Translations under genes and position numbers: made by a program
Notes under the pieces: model-generated
Told to the model about the DNA's origin: nothing
Seen by the model: the letters and a program-made list of their open reading frames with translations, nothing else
Databases searched by the model: none
Assembly: GCA_027021605.1 (NCBI GenBank)
Contig: JALUUA010000115.1
Span: 1-12,172 of the forward strand
Reading direction: 5' to 3'
Origin: Candidatus Bipolaricaulota bacterium
Lineage (GTDB): Bacteria > Bipolaricaulota > Bipolaricaulia > RBG-16-55-9
Length of the DNA stretch: 12,172 nucleotides
Part shown: one piece after another, positions 1 to 5,492 of the stretch
Layout: every line of letters begins with the position of its first letter
How positions within the stretch are numbered: the first letter of the stretch is position 1

Positions 1-66
1 CATCGCAGAGATCATCGGAGCATCACCCGTTGGCTGCGGATGTTCGCTTGGTTCCACAATCATCAT
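1..66 (-). CDS. 5' end of an unidentified gene (partial)
   Basis: Reading the minus strand from base 66, two consecutive ATG codons open a frame with no stop through 22 codons to the window edge, beginning MMIVEPSEHP. A GAGG motif lies 5 bases before the first ATG, good Shine-Dalgarno spacing. The gene would lie downstream of, and parallel to, the regulator that ends at 146, about 80 bases away. The visible residues are hydrophilic and show no recognisable family. A short open stretch can occur by chance, so this is only a plausible gene start. Confidence 0.35.
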   Translation of the reverse strand, partial: MMIVEPSEHPQPTGDAPMISAM

Positions 67-145
67 CTCGTCCTCAAGGAGGTTTTCTCCATTTCTTAAC
101 GGTGCCCACCAACCAAGGGAGGGGAGAAGTCACGGGCAATGAGGG

Positions 146-1360
146 TCAACCCGAGGCGAGGATCTTTTGGTAGAGCTGCTCCGTCTCGGGAAGGGGGTCA
201 ACGTCCAGCTCGCGGGCCAGAAGCTCCCGGAGGCGACGATACTGGGCCAGCGCCTCGTCCCGACGGCCCTGCTTCCAGAGATACTCCATGAGCGCGCGGT
301 GGATCGTCTCCCGCACGGGCTCGCGCACGAGCGCCTTGCGGCAGAGCCACGCCGCCCCGGCGTAATCCCCCTCGGCCGCCAGGAGGGCAGCCATCCGCTG
401 AAGGAGATCGAGGTAGAGCTCCTTTAAGCGCTCGCGCTCCTCCGCACACCAGTCCTCGTAGCGGTCCTCCTCTAAGTAATCACCGCCGTAGAGCGCCTCC
501 GCTTCGCGGTAGCACCGCAGGGCTTCGTCCCGCTGCCCGCGCCGCTCGAGGGCGTAGCCCTCGCGCAGCCGGCTCTCGAAGACGTCAGCGTCCACCCACA
601 GCCCCTCCCGGCGCAACAGATAAGCTCCGTTCTCCGTGTGCACCAGGTCGGGATCGAGGCCGAGGGCGCCCAGCTCCTGGCGCAGGGCGTAGACCGTGAC
701 CTTGAGGCGATCCCGCCCTCGGGGCTCGGGAAGGCCGGGCCACAGCGCTTCCAAGAGCTGCTCGCGCGGAACCGCCCGGCCCCGGTAGGTGACGAGCACC
801 TTGAGCAGCGTGATCGCCTGCTTGCGCCTCCAGCGCTCGAGGGGCACGCCCCGACCGCCCACGATTAGGGCAAAGCGCCCCAGCGTGAAGATCCGAAGGA
901 GGTTCAGGCCCTTGTCCCGCTCCTCCTCCCCTCGGGCGACGACACCGCCTCGGGCTCGGTCCCGGTCCCGGTCTCGGTCCCGGTCGGAAGCCAACTTGGC
1001 CTCATACGGCCGCAAGAAGATGACCGCGGAGATCTCCTCGTCGTGGGCCTGGGGGATGGCGATGCTGCTTAAGCTCAGCTTCACCCAGTGGCCCTCCTTG
1101 TGGCGGCCCAAGCAGCAGCGGACCCCGTAGGGCTGGCAACAGCCGAAGCAGAGCTTGGCGTGGCAATCGGGGGTGCACAGGGGGCGGCCGTCGGGAAAGA
1201 GCCCTTGGAGGACGTCCCAGCACGGGCGGTCTAAGACCTCCGCTTCGCGATACCCCAGCAGCTCCTCCGCCCGCTCGTTCCACGCGATCACCCGCAGCTC
1301 GGGATCGACGGCGAACGCCGCGTCGGAGGAGAACGTCACCAGATCCCGGGCTTGCACCAT
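146..1360 (-). CDS. PAS / OmpR-type DNA-binding / BTAD transcriptional activator
   Basis: A 404-residue cytoplasmic regulator. Residues 8-118 look like a PAS fold, with WNERAEELLGYREAE typical of its N-terminal part. Residues 125-150 form a charged linker with five Asp-Arg pairs. Residues 155-250 match the winged-helix DNA-binding domain of OmpR/SARP-type regulators (LLRIFTLGRFALIVGGRGVP, then the LEALWP motif). Residues 255-402 match the bacterial transcriptional activation domain of helical repeats (YEDWCAEERERLKELYLDLL, ending DVDPLPETEQLY). Eight cysteines fall between residues 47 and 83: C47, C62, C66, C71, C74, C75, C82 and C83. The first three fit a known cysteine-bearing PAS subgroup; the others form an unusual cluster that could sense redox state or bind metal or an Fe-S centre (inference). 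The ATG at 1360 is preceded by GAGGG, though close to it. The target is unknown. The divergent gene at 1492 and the downstream gene at 66 are the nearest candidates. Confidence 0.88.
   Translation of the reverse strand: MVQARDLVTFSSDAAFAVDPELRVIAWNERAEELLGYREAEVLDRPCWDVLQGLFPDGRPLCTPDCHAKLCFGCCQPYGVRCCLGRHKEGHWVKLSLSSIAIPQAHDEEISAVIFLRPYEAKLASDRDRDRDRDRARGGVVARGEEERDKGLNLLRIFTLGRFALIVGGRGVPLERWRRKQAITLLKVLVTYRGRAVPREQLLEALWPGLPEPRGRDRLKVTVYALRQELGALGLDPDLVHTENGAYLLRREGLWVDADVFESRLREGYALERRGQRDEALRCYREAEALYGGDYLEEDRYEDWCAEERERLKELYLDLLQRMAALLAAEGDYAGAAWLCRKALVREPVRETIHRALMEYLWKQGRRDEALAQYRRLRELLARELDVDPLPETEQLYQKILASG
957..986 (-). repeat. Hexamer tandem repeat encoding an Asp-Arg linker
   Basis: Five copies of a 6-base unit lie head to tail on the plus strand: CGGTCC, CGGTCC, CGGTCT, CGGTCC, CGGTCG, with a degenerate sixth copy (CGGGCT) just before. 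On the coding strand they encode alternating Asp and Arg between the PAS and DNA-binding domains of the regulator. Because the unit is two codons long, copy-number change would alter linker length without shifting the frame. Confidence 0.85.
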
Positions 1361-1378
1361 GGGCCCTCATCCCCCTTC

Positions 1379-1433
1379 GGTCACCGCGATGTTACCAAGG
1401 GGAAGCCCCGCCCGGCAACAACCGGGACCGGGG
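1379..1433. promoter_or_regulatory. Two dyads in the divergent intergenic region (candidate operators)
   Basis: First dyad: GGTCAC (1379-1384) and GTTACC (1391-1396) form an inverted pair with one mismatch around 6 bases, overlapping the candidate -10 box of the regulator. Second dyad: CCCGG (1411-1415) and CCGGG (1422-1426) around CAACAA, extended outward by CCCCG (1406-1410) and CGGGG (1429-1433) with a 2-base bulge. The second overlaps the candidate -35 box. Their position suggests autoregulation or control of the gene at 1492 (inference). GC-rich dyads also arise by chance in such DNA. Confidence 0.35.
1389..1418 (-). promoter_or_regulatory. Candidate promoter of the PAS-BTAD regulator
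   Basis: On the minus strand, TTGCCG (1418-1413, 4 of 6 matches to the -35 consensus) is followed after 18 bases by TAACAT (1394-1389, 4 of 6 matches to the -10 consensus). Transcription would start near 1382, giving a leader of about 20 bases. Both boxes are weak, so this is only a reasonable guess. Confidence 0.3.
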
Positions 1434-1457
1434 GTGGCTTGGCGCCGAGCGACGGCG

Positions 1458-1463
1458 TACAAT
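1458..1463 (+). promoter_or_regulatory. -10 box for the gene starting at 1492
   Basis: TACAAT matches TATAAT at 5 of 6 positions and stands out in very GC-rich DNA. It would start transcription near 1470, leaving a leader of about 22 bases with the ribosome binding site. No convincing -35 box lies 16-18 bases upstream. The box covers the alternative start codon at 1462, which argues against that codon. Confidence 0.4.
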
Positions 1464-1491
1464 GCCGGTGTCCTGTGTAAGGAGGGATGCG

Positions 1492-1959
1492 ATGCCCGAG
1501 AGGCCGGAAGCGGAGGAGCCCCGGCAAGGGGGGGAAGGGGAGGGGAAGGGGAAGGAGACGGCAATCCCCCCGATCCCCTTGGCGTTTTTGTTGTGCGACC
1601 AGGTGATCACGGACGCGGCCACGAAGAAGAAGACCGTGGTGGGGATCTTCGACCGCATTTGGGTCTCGAAGTTCCCCACGGAGCACAAGCCCGTAGCCCT
1701 CTACGCCCGGATGTACGACGCGGTAGGCGAGCACGAGGTCAAAGTCGAGTACGTCAAAGTAAGCGATGAGACGGTGCTCGCCCAGGCCACGGGGAAGCTC
1801 CACGTCCAAGACCGCCACAAGCCCGTGGAGTTCGCGATCTCGTTCTCGGCGATCCCGATCCCCGAGCCGGGGGAGTACGAGTTCCGCCTCTGGGTGGGGA
1901 ACCGCTACGTGCAGCGGGTGCGCTTTACCGCGGAGCTTCTGCCGACGCAGCAGAGATAG
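1492..1959 (+). CDS. Small conserved hypothetical protein, DUF6941-like
   Basis: A 155-residue soluble protein. I chose ATG 1492 over the in-frame ATG at 1462 because a perfect AAGGAGG (1479-1485) ends 6 bases before it. Residues 1-27 are low-complexity and rich in Gly, Glu and Lys. Residues 28-150 form one probable beta-rich domain: an opening strand with LLCDQVITD (33-41), KKTVVGIFDRIW (47-58) and a closing FRLWVGNRYVQRVRF (131-145). This pattern (a Cys-Asp near the start, then a 'lets it do X, giving GIFD' turn and a pattern of paired strands) recalls an uncharacterised family I know as DUF6941; the assignment is from memory. No signal peptide, membrane segment or catalytic motif is visible. 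The gene opens the plus-strand run leading to hicB 40 bases downstream, and diverges from the PAS-BTAD regulator. Confidence 0.7.
   Translation: MPERPEAEEPRQGGEGEGKGKETAIPPIPLAFLLCDQVITDAATKKKTVVGIFDRIWVSKFPTEHKPVALYARMYDAVGEHEVKVEYVKVSDETVLAQATGKLHVQDRHKPVEFAISFSAIPIPEPGEYEFRLWVGNRYVQRVRFTAELLPTQQR
1528..1551 (+). other. Potential four-tier G-quadruplex in the 5' coding region
   Basis: The coding strand has G runs of 7, 4, 4 and 4 bases separated by AA, A and AA (1528-1534, 1537-1540, 1542-1545, 1548-1551). This fits the canonical rule for a quadruplex with four tetrads and very short loops. It starts 36 bases after the start codon and encodes the Gly/Glu/Lys-rich tail. It could form in the mRNA or in the non-template DNA strand. 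Confidence 0.7.
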
Positions 1960-1999
1960 GCGCTTGAACAGTTGACCACCATACCGGCAGGGAGGTCGT

Positions 2000-2269
2000 A
2001 TGGCACGATTTATCCTAAGCGATTACGTAGAGGAAGCCTTGGCCCAAGCGGTTTACGACAAGTTAGAGGATGGAACGTTCTCCGGACGAATCCCGGTCTG
2101 CAAAGGGGTCATCGCGTTTGGCAAGACCCTGCGAGAGTGTGAGGAAGAGCTACGCTCCACCCTGGAAGACTGGATTTGGCTGGGACTTAAACTCGGGCAT
2201 TCCCTGCCCGTAATCGGGGGCATCGACCTCAACCAAGAGCCAAAGCGTGAGCCGGTGGACACCCTGTAA
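2000..2269 (+). CDS. hicB: HicB-family antitoxin (module 1)
   Basis: An 89-residue protein of the HicB antitoxin family, which neutralises the HicA mRNA-cleaving toxin by direct binding. Residues 18-78 carry the partial RNase-H-like HicB fold: YDKLEDGTFSGRIP, then GVIAFGKTLRECEEELR (36-52), then WIWLGLKLGHSLPVIGG (58-74). No C-terminal ribbon-helix-helix or helix-turn-helix domain is visible, so it probably cannot bind its own operator. GGGAGGT lies 4 bases before the ATG. Its 3' end overlaps hicA by 23 bases. GC is lower than in the neighbours (about 58 percent in bases 2041-2100), suggesting acquisition. It is a diverged homologue of the HicB encoded at 9258-9509. Confidence 0.82.
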   Translation: MARFILSDYVEEALAQAVYDKLEDGTFSGRIPVCKGVIAFGKTLRECEEELRSTLEDWIWLGLKLGHSLPVIGGIDLNQEPKREPVDTL

Positions 2270-2483
2270 GCGCCGGGACTTCATTCAGAGATTGCGTCGC
2301 CTCGGCTTCGATGGACCCTTCGCCGGAGGGAAGCACCAGTTTATGGTTTACGGACAGCACCGCCTGGCAATTCCTTCCAGCCCGGAGTACTCTGTTCCCC
2401 AGCTACGAGCACTGATTCGAGAAGTGGAGCGGATTCTCCATCGCCGCATCACGTTAAAAGACTGGAATCGCTTAAAGGGGTGA
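2247..2483 (+). CDS. hicA: HicA-family mRNA interferase toxin (module 1)
   Basis: A 78-residue double-stranded-RNA-binding-fold toxin of the HicA family. It starts with GTG inside hicB, and this start aligns residue for residue with the second HicA in the window (SRWTPCKRRDF against TRLTPISWREF). The catalytic histidine of the family is expected at H30 in GGKHQFMV. The segment RLRRLGFDGPFAGG before it matches the usual GF-(D/E)-GP pattern. The C-terminal half (residues 44-70) is more diverged than in the second copy. The stop is 9 bases before the ahcY start. The toxin would act on mRNA when HicB is depleted (family knowledge). Confidence 0.8.
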   Translation: MSRWTPCKRRDFIQRLRRLGFDGPFAGGKHQFMVYGQHRLAIPSSPEYSVPQLRALIREVERILHRRITLKDWNRLKG

Positions 2484-2492
2484 CTCCAATCC

Positions 2493-3755
2493 ATGACTGC
2501 GAATGAACCCAACGTCGATCTAGGCCGCAAGAAGCTCGACTGGGCACGCAACCACATGCCGATCCACGCCCGCCTGCGCCAGATTTACGGGGAGAAGAAG
2601 CCCTTCGAGGGCCTGACGGTCGCCGTCTGCTCGCATCTGGAGGCCAAGACCGGGATCTTGATCGAGACCCTGGCCGCCGCGGGCGCCCACGTGGTGTTCA
2701 CGGGCAGCGAGCCCATGAGCACCCAGGACGACGTGGTGGCTGCCTTAAACGAGCAGCCCAACATCACGGGACACGCCAAACGGGGTCTAAGCGACGAGGA
2801 GTTTGAGGAAATCCAGCTGAGAGTCTTAGACCACGAGCCCGATCTCATCATCGACGACGCCGCGGAACTGACCGCCCGGATGTACGCCAAGCGGCCCGAG
2901 CTGGCCGAGAAAGTGATCGGGATGTGCGAGCAGACCACAACGGGCGTCCACCGCCTGGAAGCGATGCAGAAGCAGGGCATCCTCAAATTTCCGGCCTACG
3001 CCGTAAACGACACCCCCATGAAGCATCTGTTCGACAACGTCCACGGGACGGGCGAGTCGTCCATCGCGAACTTCATGGTCGTCACCAACTTGCTGATCGC
3101 GGGCAAGCGGGTGGTCGTAGCGGGCTTCGGGTACTGCGGCCGGGGCCTGGCGCGCAAGCTGCGCAGCCTGGGGGCCAAAGTGATCGTCACGGAGGTGGAC
3201 CCCCGCAAGGCGCTCCAGGCGCACATGGAGGGCTTCGAGGTCATGCCCATGGAGAAGGCCGCGCCCCTGGGCGACTTCTTCCTCACCGCCACGGGGAACC
3301 GCGACGTGATCCGAAGGGAGCACTTTGAAAAGATGAAGGACGGGGCCGTGTTGGCGAACTCGGGCCACTTCAACGTCGAAATCGCGTTGAAAGACTTGGA
3401 GGAGCTGGCCCGATCTCAACGGGAGGTGCGGCCCGGCATCACGGAATATACGCTGCCTGACGGGCGGCGCATCAACGTGATCGCGGAGGGGCGCTTGGTC
3501 AATCTGACGGCCCCCACCTCGATGGGCCACCCTGTGGAGGTCATGGACCAGACGTTCGCGATGCAGTTCGTGGCCGCTCTGCATCTCCTAGAGCACCGCG
3601 AGGAGCTGGAGCCCCGGGTGTACCCCGTGCCCGACGAGGTCGACCGCCGGGTGGCCGAGATCAAGTTAGAAACCCTGGGGATCGAGATCGACAGCCTCAT
3701 TGAGTCGCAGAAGCGCTACCTCGAAGCCTGGAAGTACGAGGACATCAAGTTTTAG
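2493..3755 (+). CDS. ahcY: Adenosylhomocysteinase (Thermotoga/archaeal type)
   Basis: A 420-residue cytosolic NAD-dependent enzyme that splits S-adenosylhomocysteine into homocysteine and adenosine, recycling the product of SAM-dependent methylation. Visible motifs: SHLEAKTG (47-54, active-site H48), STQDD (76-80), LIIDDAAELT (118-127, catalytic D122), CEQTTTGV (145-152), NDTPMKHLFDN (172-182, catalytic K177 and D181), the Rossmann motif GFGYCGRG (211-218), TEVDP (233-237), NSGHFNVE (289-296) and MGHP (344-347). Length and the missing Lys-Tyr C-terminal tail put it with the short Thermotoga/archaeal branch. Against human AHCY, Glu59 is Lys (K52), Glu156 is Gln (Q147) and Asp134 is Glu (E125), so substrate preference may differ, for example S-inosylhomocysteine. 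The start follows hicA by 9 bases, with GGGGTGA as a possible ribosome site over the hicA stop. Transcription from the hicBA side is likely. Confidence 0.95.
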   Translation: MTANEPNVDLGRKKLDWARNHMPIHARLRQIYGEKKPFEGLTVAVCSHLEAKTGILIETLAAAGAHVVFTGSEPMSTQDDVVAALNEQPNITGHAKRGLSDEEFEEIQLRVLDHEPDLIIDDAAELTARMYAKRPELAEKVIGMCEQTTTGVHRLEAMQKQGILKFPAYAVNDTPMKHLFDNVHGTGESSIANFMVVTNLLIAGKRVVVAGFGYCGRGLARKLRSLGAKVIVTEVDPRKALQAHMEGFEVMPMEKAAPLGDFFLTATGNRDVIRREHFEKMKDGAVLANSGHFNVEIALKDLEELARSQREVRPGITEYTLPDGRRINVIAEGRLVNLTAPTSMGHPVEVMDQTFAMQFVAALHLLEHREELEPRVYPVPDEVDRRVAEIKLETLGIEIDSLIESQKRYLEAWKYEDIKF

Positions 3756-3757
3756 GC

Positions 3758-3813
3758 GGGCAAGGCGGCCACCCAGACTCGCTCGTGCGGTACCGCTTGC
3801 CCTTCCGAGCGAG
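3758..3813. terminator. Hairpin cluster between convergent genes (possible bidirectional terminator)
   Basis: Three inverted repeats crowd the gap between ahcY and the opposite gene. GGGCAAG-G-CGG (3758-3768) pairs with CCGCTTGCCC (3793-3802) with one bulge. CTCGCTCG (3778-3785) pairs perfectly with CGAGCGAG (3806-3813). GCGGTACCGC (3787-3796) is a perfect palindrome. The first two cross, so they either compete or form a pseudoknot. No T-run follows on either strand, so classical Rho-independent termination is not supported. Confidence 0.4.
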
Positions 3814-3819
3814 CTGCCC

Positions 3820-4143
3820 TCACGAGCCCACGATGAGCTCGTGGCGGTCCGAGGGGCGCCTTCGCCCGATGCGCAACGAGCCGATGGGAACCCGGCCGAT
3901 GACGCCCACCACGCACTCCCGCCCGTCGATCTCCATGGTGACCAGCTCCTCGAGCTGGAAGTGCTTATATCGCAGGAGGCGCTCGACGACGGCGGGCTCG
4001 TAGCTGCTCACCCAGGCCCGGCGGTCGCGGCCCGTGAAGTGAATCGCCGTCTCGTTCTCCTTGGGGTGGGCCGTCGGATCGGCCTTGATGGGCTGTCCCT
4101 CGTACTTTCGCTTGATGCGATAGGCGTTCTGCAGCTTCTTCAA
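3820..4143 (-). CDS. Conserved-looking hypothetical protein, 107 residues
   Basis: I do not recognise the family with certainty. The frame opens with TTG at 4143-4141, preceded by GGTGAGAG about 7 bases upstream, which fits the extended Shine-Dalgarno sequence, and a credible promoter lies further upstream. The protein is basic and soluble, with no signal peptide or membrane segment. Residues 1-22 are Lys/Arg-rich. Residues 29-48 (KENETAIHFTGRDRRAWVSS) look like strands of a small beta domain. Residues 49-71 (a Glu-Pro followed by VVERLLRYKHFQLEELV) look helical. Residues 78-100 (VVGVIGRVPIGSLRIG, then SDR) end the domain. Such a layout could suit a small nucleic-acid- or ligand-binding protein, but I assign no function. 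It is convergent with ahcY and divergent from the channel gene at 4257. Confidence 0.7.
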   Translation of the reverse strand: MKKLQNAYRIKRKYEGQPIKADPTAHPKENETAIHFTGRDRRAWVSSYEPAVVERLLRYKHFQLEELVTMEIDGRECVVGVIGRVPIGSLRIGRRRPSDRHELIVGS

Positions 4144-4168
4144 GGGTCTCTCACCACGCTCCGCCGCT

Positions 4169-4196
4169 ATAATACCGATATTTCGCGGAAAATCAA
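4169..4196 (-). promoter_or_regulatory. Promoter of the 107-residue hypothetical gene
   Basis: On the minus strand, TTGATT (4196-4191, 4 of 6) and TATTAT (4174-4169, 5 of 6) are 16 bases apart in a locally AT-rich patch. Transcription would begin near 4162, giving a leader of about 20 bases that includes the GGTGAG ribosome site before the TTG start. Confidence 0.5.
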
Positions 4197-4219
4197 CGCT
4201 TGACCGCAGATCTTCGCGC

Positions 4220-4249
4220 TTGGTCTCCGAGGCCCGCGGGGCTTATACT
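4220..4249 (+). promoter_or_regulatory. Promoter for leaderless transcription of the channel gene
   Basis: TATACT (4244-4249, 5 of 6 matches) lies exactly 7 bases before the ATG at 4257, and no purine-rich ribosome site lies between them (the spacer is CCCACCC). TTGGTC (4220-4225, 3 of 6) is a weak -35 box at 18 bases. The spacing puts the transcription start on or next to the A of the ATG, the arrangement of leaderless genes. Confidence 0.5.
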
Positions 4250-4256
4250 CCCACCC

Positions 4257-5366
4257 ATGGGAGAGTCGGTGCAGGCGTTGCTCCTCGAGGTCCTCCGTCT
4301 GCCCTACGTCCAGGCGCTGCTCTGGGGGGTGGGGTCCGTACTGGCCGCCAAGCTGATGGACCTCTTGGTGACCCGATCGTTGCGACGGCTTGCGCGGCAC
4401 ACCCGGACGACCCTGGACGATCAGATCATCGACGTCCTCCACAGCCCCGTCTTCCTGAGCGTGGTGCTCGTGGGGCTGGCCTTCGCCGCCGAGGCCCTCG
4501 CGCTCCCCGAGACCTTGGGTTTCGTCGTTCAGGGGGCCTTGAAGACGCTGGCGATCCTGCTGTGGACCGGGGCCCTCCTGAGGATCACGGGCATCTTGCT
4601 GGAGCGCTTAAGCCGCCTGGCAGACCGGGTGCGCTGGCTCGACGCACGGACGCTCCCGCTCTTCTCGAACACGGCCAAGGTCGCGATCGTGGGCCTGGCC
4701 GCGTACTTCTTGATGTTGAGTTGGAACATCGAGGTGACGGCCTGGCTCGCCTCGGCGGGGATCGTGGGGCTGGCGCTGGGCTTGGCGGCCCGCGATACAT
4801 TAGCCAATCTCTTTGGGGGGCTGGCCATCTTGGTGGACGCCCCCTACAAGGTGGGGGACTTCATCCTGCTGGACACGGGGGAGCGCGGGCGGGTTACCAA
4901 AATTGGGCTGCGCAGCACCCGGATTCTCACCCGAGACGACATCGAGATCACGATCCCGAATGCCCAGATCGCCAACGCCAAGATCGTGAACGAATCGGGT
5001 GGGCCGTGGCAGAAGGAGCGGGTGCGCGTCACGGTGAGCGTCGCTTATGGCTCCAACATCGACCGCGTGCGGGAGGTGCTCCTGGGGGCTGCCCGCTCCG
5101 TGGCGGAGGTGAGCCGGGAGCCGGAGCCCCGGGTGCGCTTTCGCGAGATGGGCGAGTCGGGCTTGATCTTCCAGGTGTTGGCTTGGATTGATGAGCCCGT
5201 GCTGCGGGGCCGTGCCGTGGACGCGCTCAACACCGCGATCTACAACCGACTCCGGGAGGCGGGCATTGAAATCCCGTTCCCCCAGCGCGTGGTGCACCTG
5301 CGTCCGGAGGCCGAAGCCGAAGGGGAACCCCCTTCCTCCTCCCCACCCGAGCGGACGACGGGTTGA
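4257..5366 (+). CDS. MscS-family small-conductance mechanosensitive channel
   Basis: A 369-residue inner-membrane channel that opens under membrane tension to release solutes during osmotic downshock. Hydrophobic segments at about 16-38, 62-82, 91-114 and 138-157 precede the pore helix 163-193 (AGIVGLALGLAARDTLANLF), whose Gly/Ala spacing is the family hallmark. It is followed by GGLAILVDAPYKVGDFI and the cytoplasmic beta domain with GERGRVTKIGLRSTRI (208-223) and IPNAQIANAKIVNES (233-247). The alpha/beta vestibule domain runs to about 348. A Pro/Ser/Glu-rich tail ends the protein. I chose ATG 4257 over an in-frame TTG at 4200 because the extra 19 residues are not membrane-like and a -10 box lies just before 4257. 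There are four segments before the vestibule rather than the two of the E. coli MscS N-terminus before its pore helix, so it belongs to a larger subgroup. Confidence 0.92.
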   Translation: MGESVQALLLEVLRLPYVQALLWGVGSVLAAKLMDLLVTRSLRRLARHTRTTLDDQIIDVLHSPVFLSVVLVGLAFAAEALALPETLGFVVQGALKTLAILLWTGALLRITGILLERLSRLADRVRWLDARTLPLFSNTAKVAIVGLAAYFLMLSWNIEVTAWLASAGIVGLALGLAARDTLANLFGGLAILVDAPYKVGDFILLDTGERGRVTKIGLRSTRILTRDDIEITIPNAQIANAKIVNESGGPWQKERVRVTVSVAYGSNIDRVREVLLGAARSVAEVSREPEPRVRFREMGESGLIFQVLAWIDEPVLRGRAVDALNTAIYNRLREAGIEIPFPQRVVHLRPEAEAEGEPPSSSPPERTTG

Positions 5367-5392
5367 ACGGATCTGTGCCGATGAGGTATAAA
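5363..5392 (+). promoter_or_regulatory. Promoter of icd
   Basis: TTGAAC (5363-5368, 4 of 6, overlapping the stop codon of the channel gene) and TATAAA (5387-5392, 5 of 6) are 18 bases apart. The start site would be near 5399, leaving a leader of about 93 bases before the ATG at 5493. Confidence 0.5.
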
Positions 5393-5400
5393 TCCAGCCG

Positions 5401-5471
5401 GGCCCAAAAGGCCAAAAAGGTCCCCTTCCCAAGGAGCAAATCAAGGGTAACCCTGAACACTGTGAGGGGAC
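5401..5471 (+). promoter_or_regulatory. Structured 5' leader of icd
   Basis: Three nested or serial inverted repeats lie between the promoter and the ribosome site: GGCC/GGCC around CAAAA (5401-5413); an outer stem GTCCCCT (5420-5426) with AGGGGAC (5465-5471); and inside it AGGGT-A-ACCCT (5444-5454). The ribosome site (GAGGAG, 5481-5486) lies just outside. The inner dyad could be a protein-binding site and the whole could fold as RNA. I match it to no known riboswitch class. Confidence 0.4.
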
Positions 5472-5492
5472 AGGGACAGAGAGGAGAGGGGT

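Noticed and set aside
63..92. Nine-codon minus-strand mini-frame whose stop overlaps the start at 66
   Set aside because: A leader peptide is possible, but there is no ribosome site or codon bias to support it.
1462..1491. Earlier in-frame ATG for the hypothetical gene
   Set aside because: It lies in the -10 box and has no ribosome site, whereas ATG 1492 has a perfect AAGGAGG at ideal spacing.
2826..3584. Long minus-strand open frame of 252 codons opposite ahcY
   Set aside because: It is antisense to a fully recognisable enzyme. It is rich in His, Arg, Gly and Val and lacks any family motif, as expected from the GC-rich third positions of the real gene.
4168..4173. Perfect TATAAT on the plus strand
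   Set aside because: No -35 box at 16-18 bases; it overlaps the better-supported minus-strand promoter, and the channel gene has a nearer -10 box.
4200..4256. TTG start giving the channel 19 more residues
   Set aside because: No ribosome site, and the extension is not hydrophobic; the -10 box sits inside it.
4220..5191. 323-codon plus-strand frame within the channel gene
   Set aside because: Same strand but another frame, dominated by Arg, Gly, Pro and Ala; the MscS frame has clear motifs.
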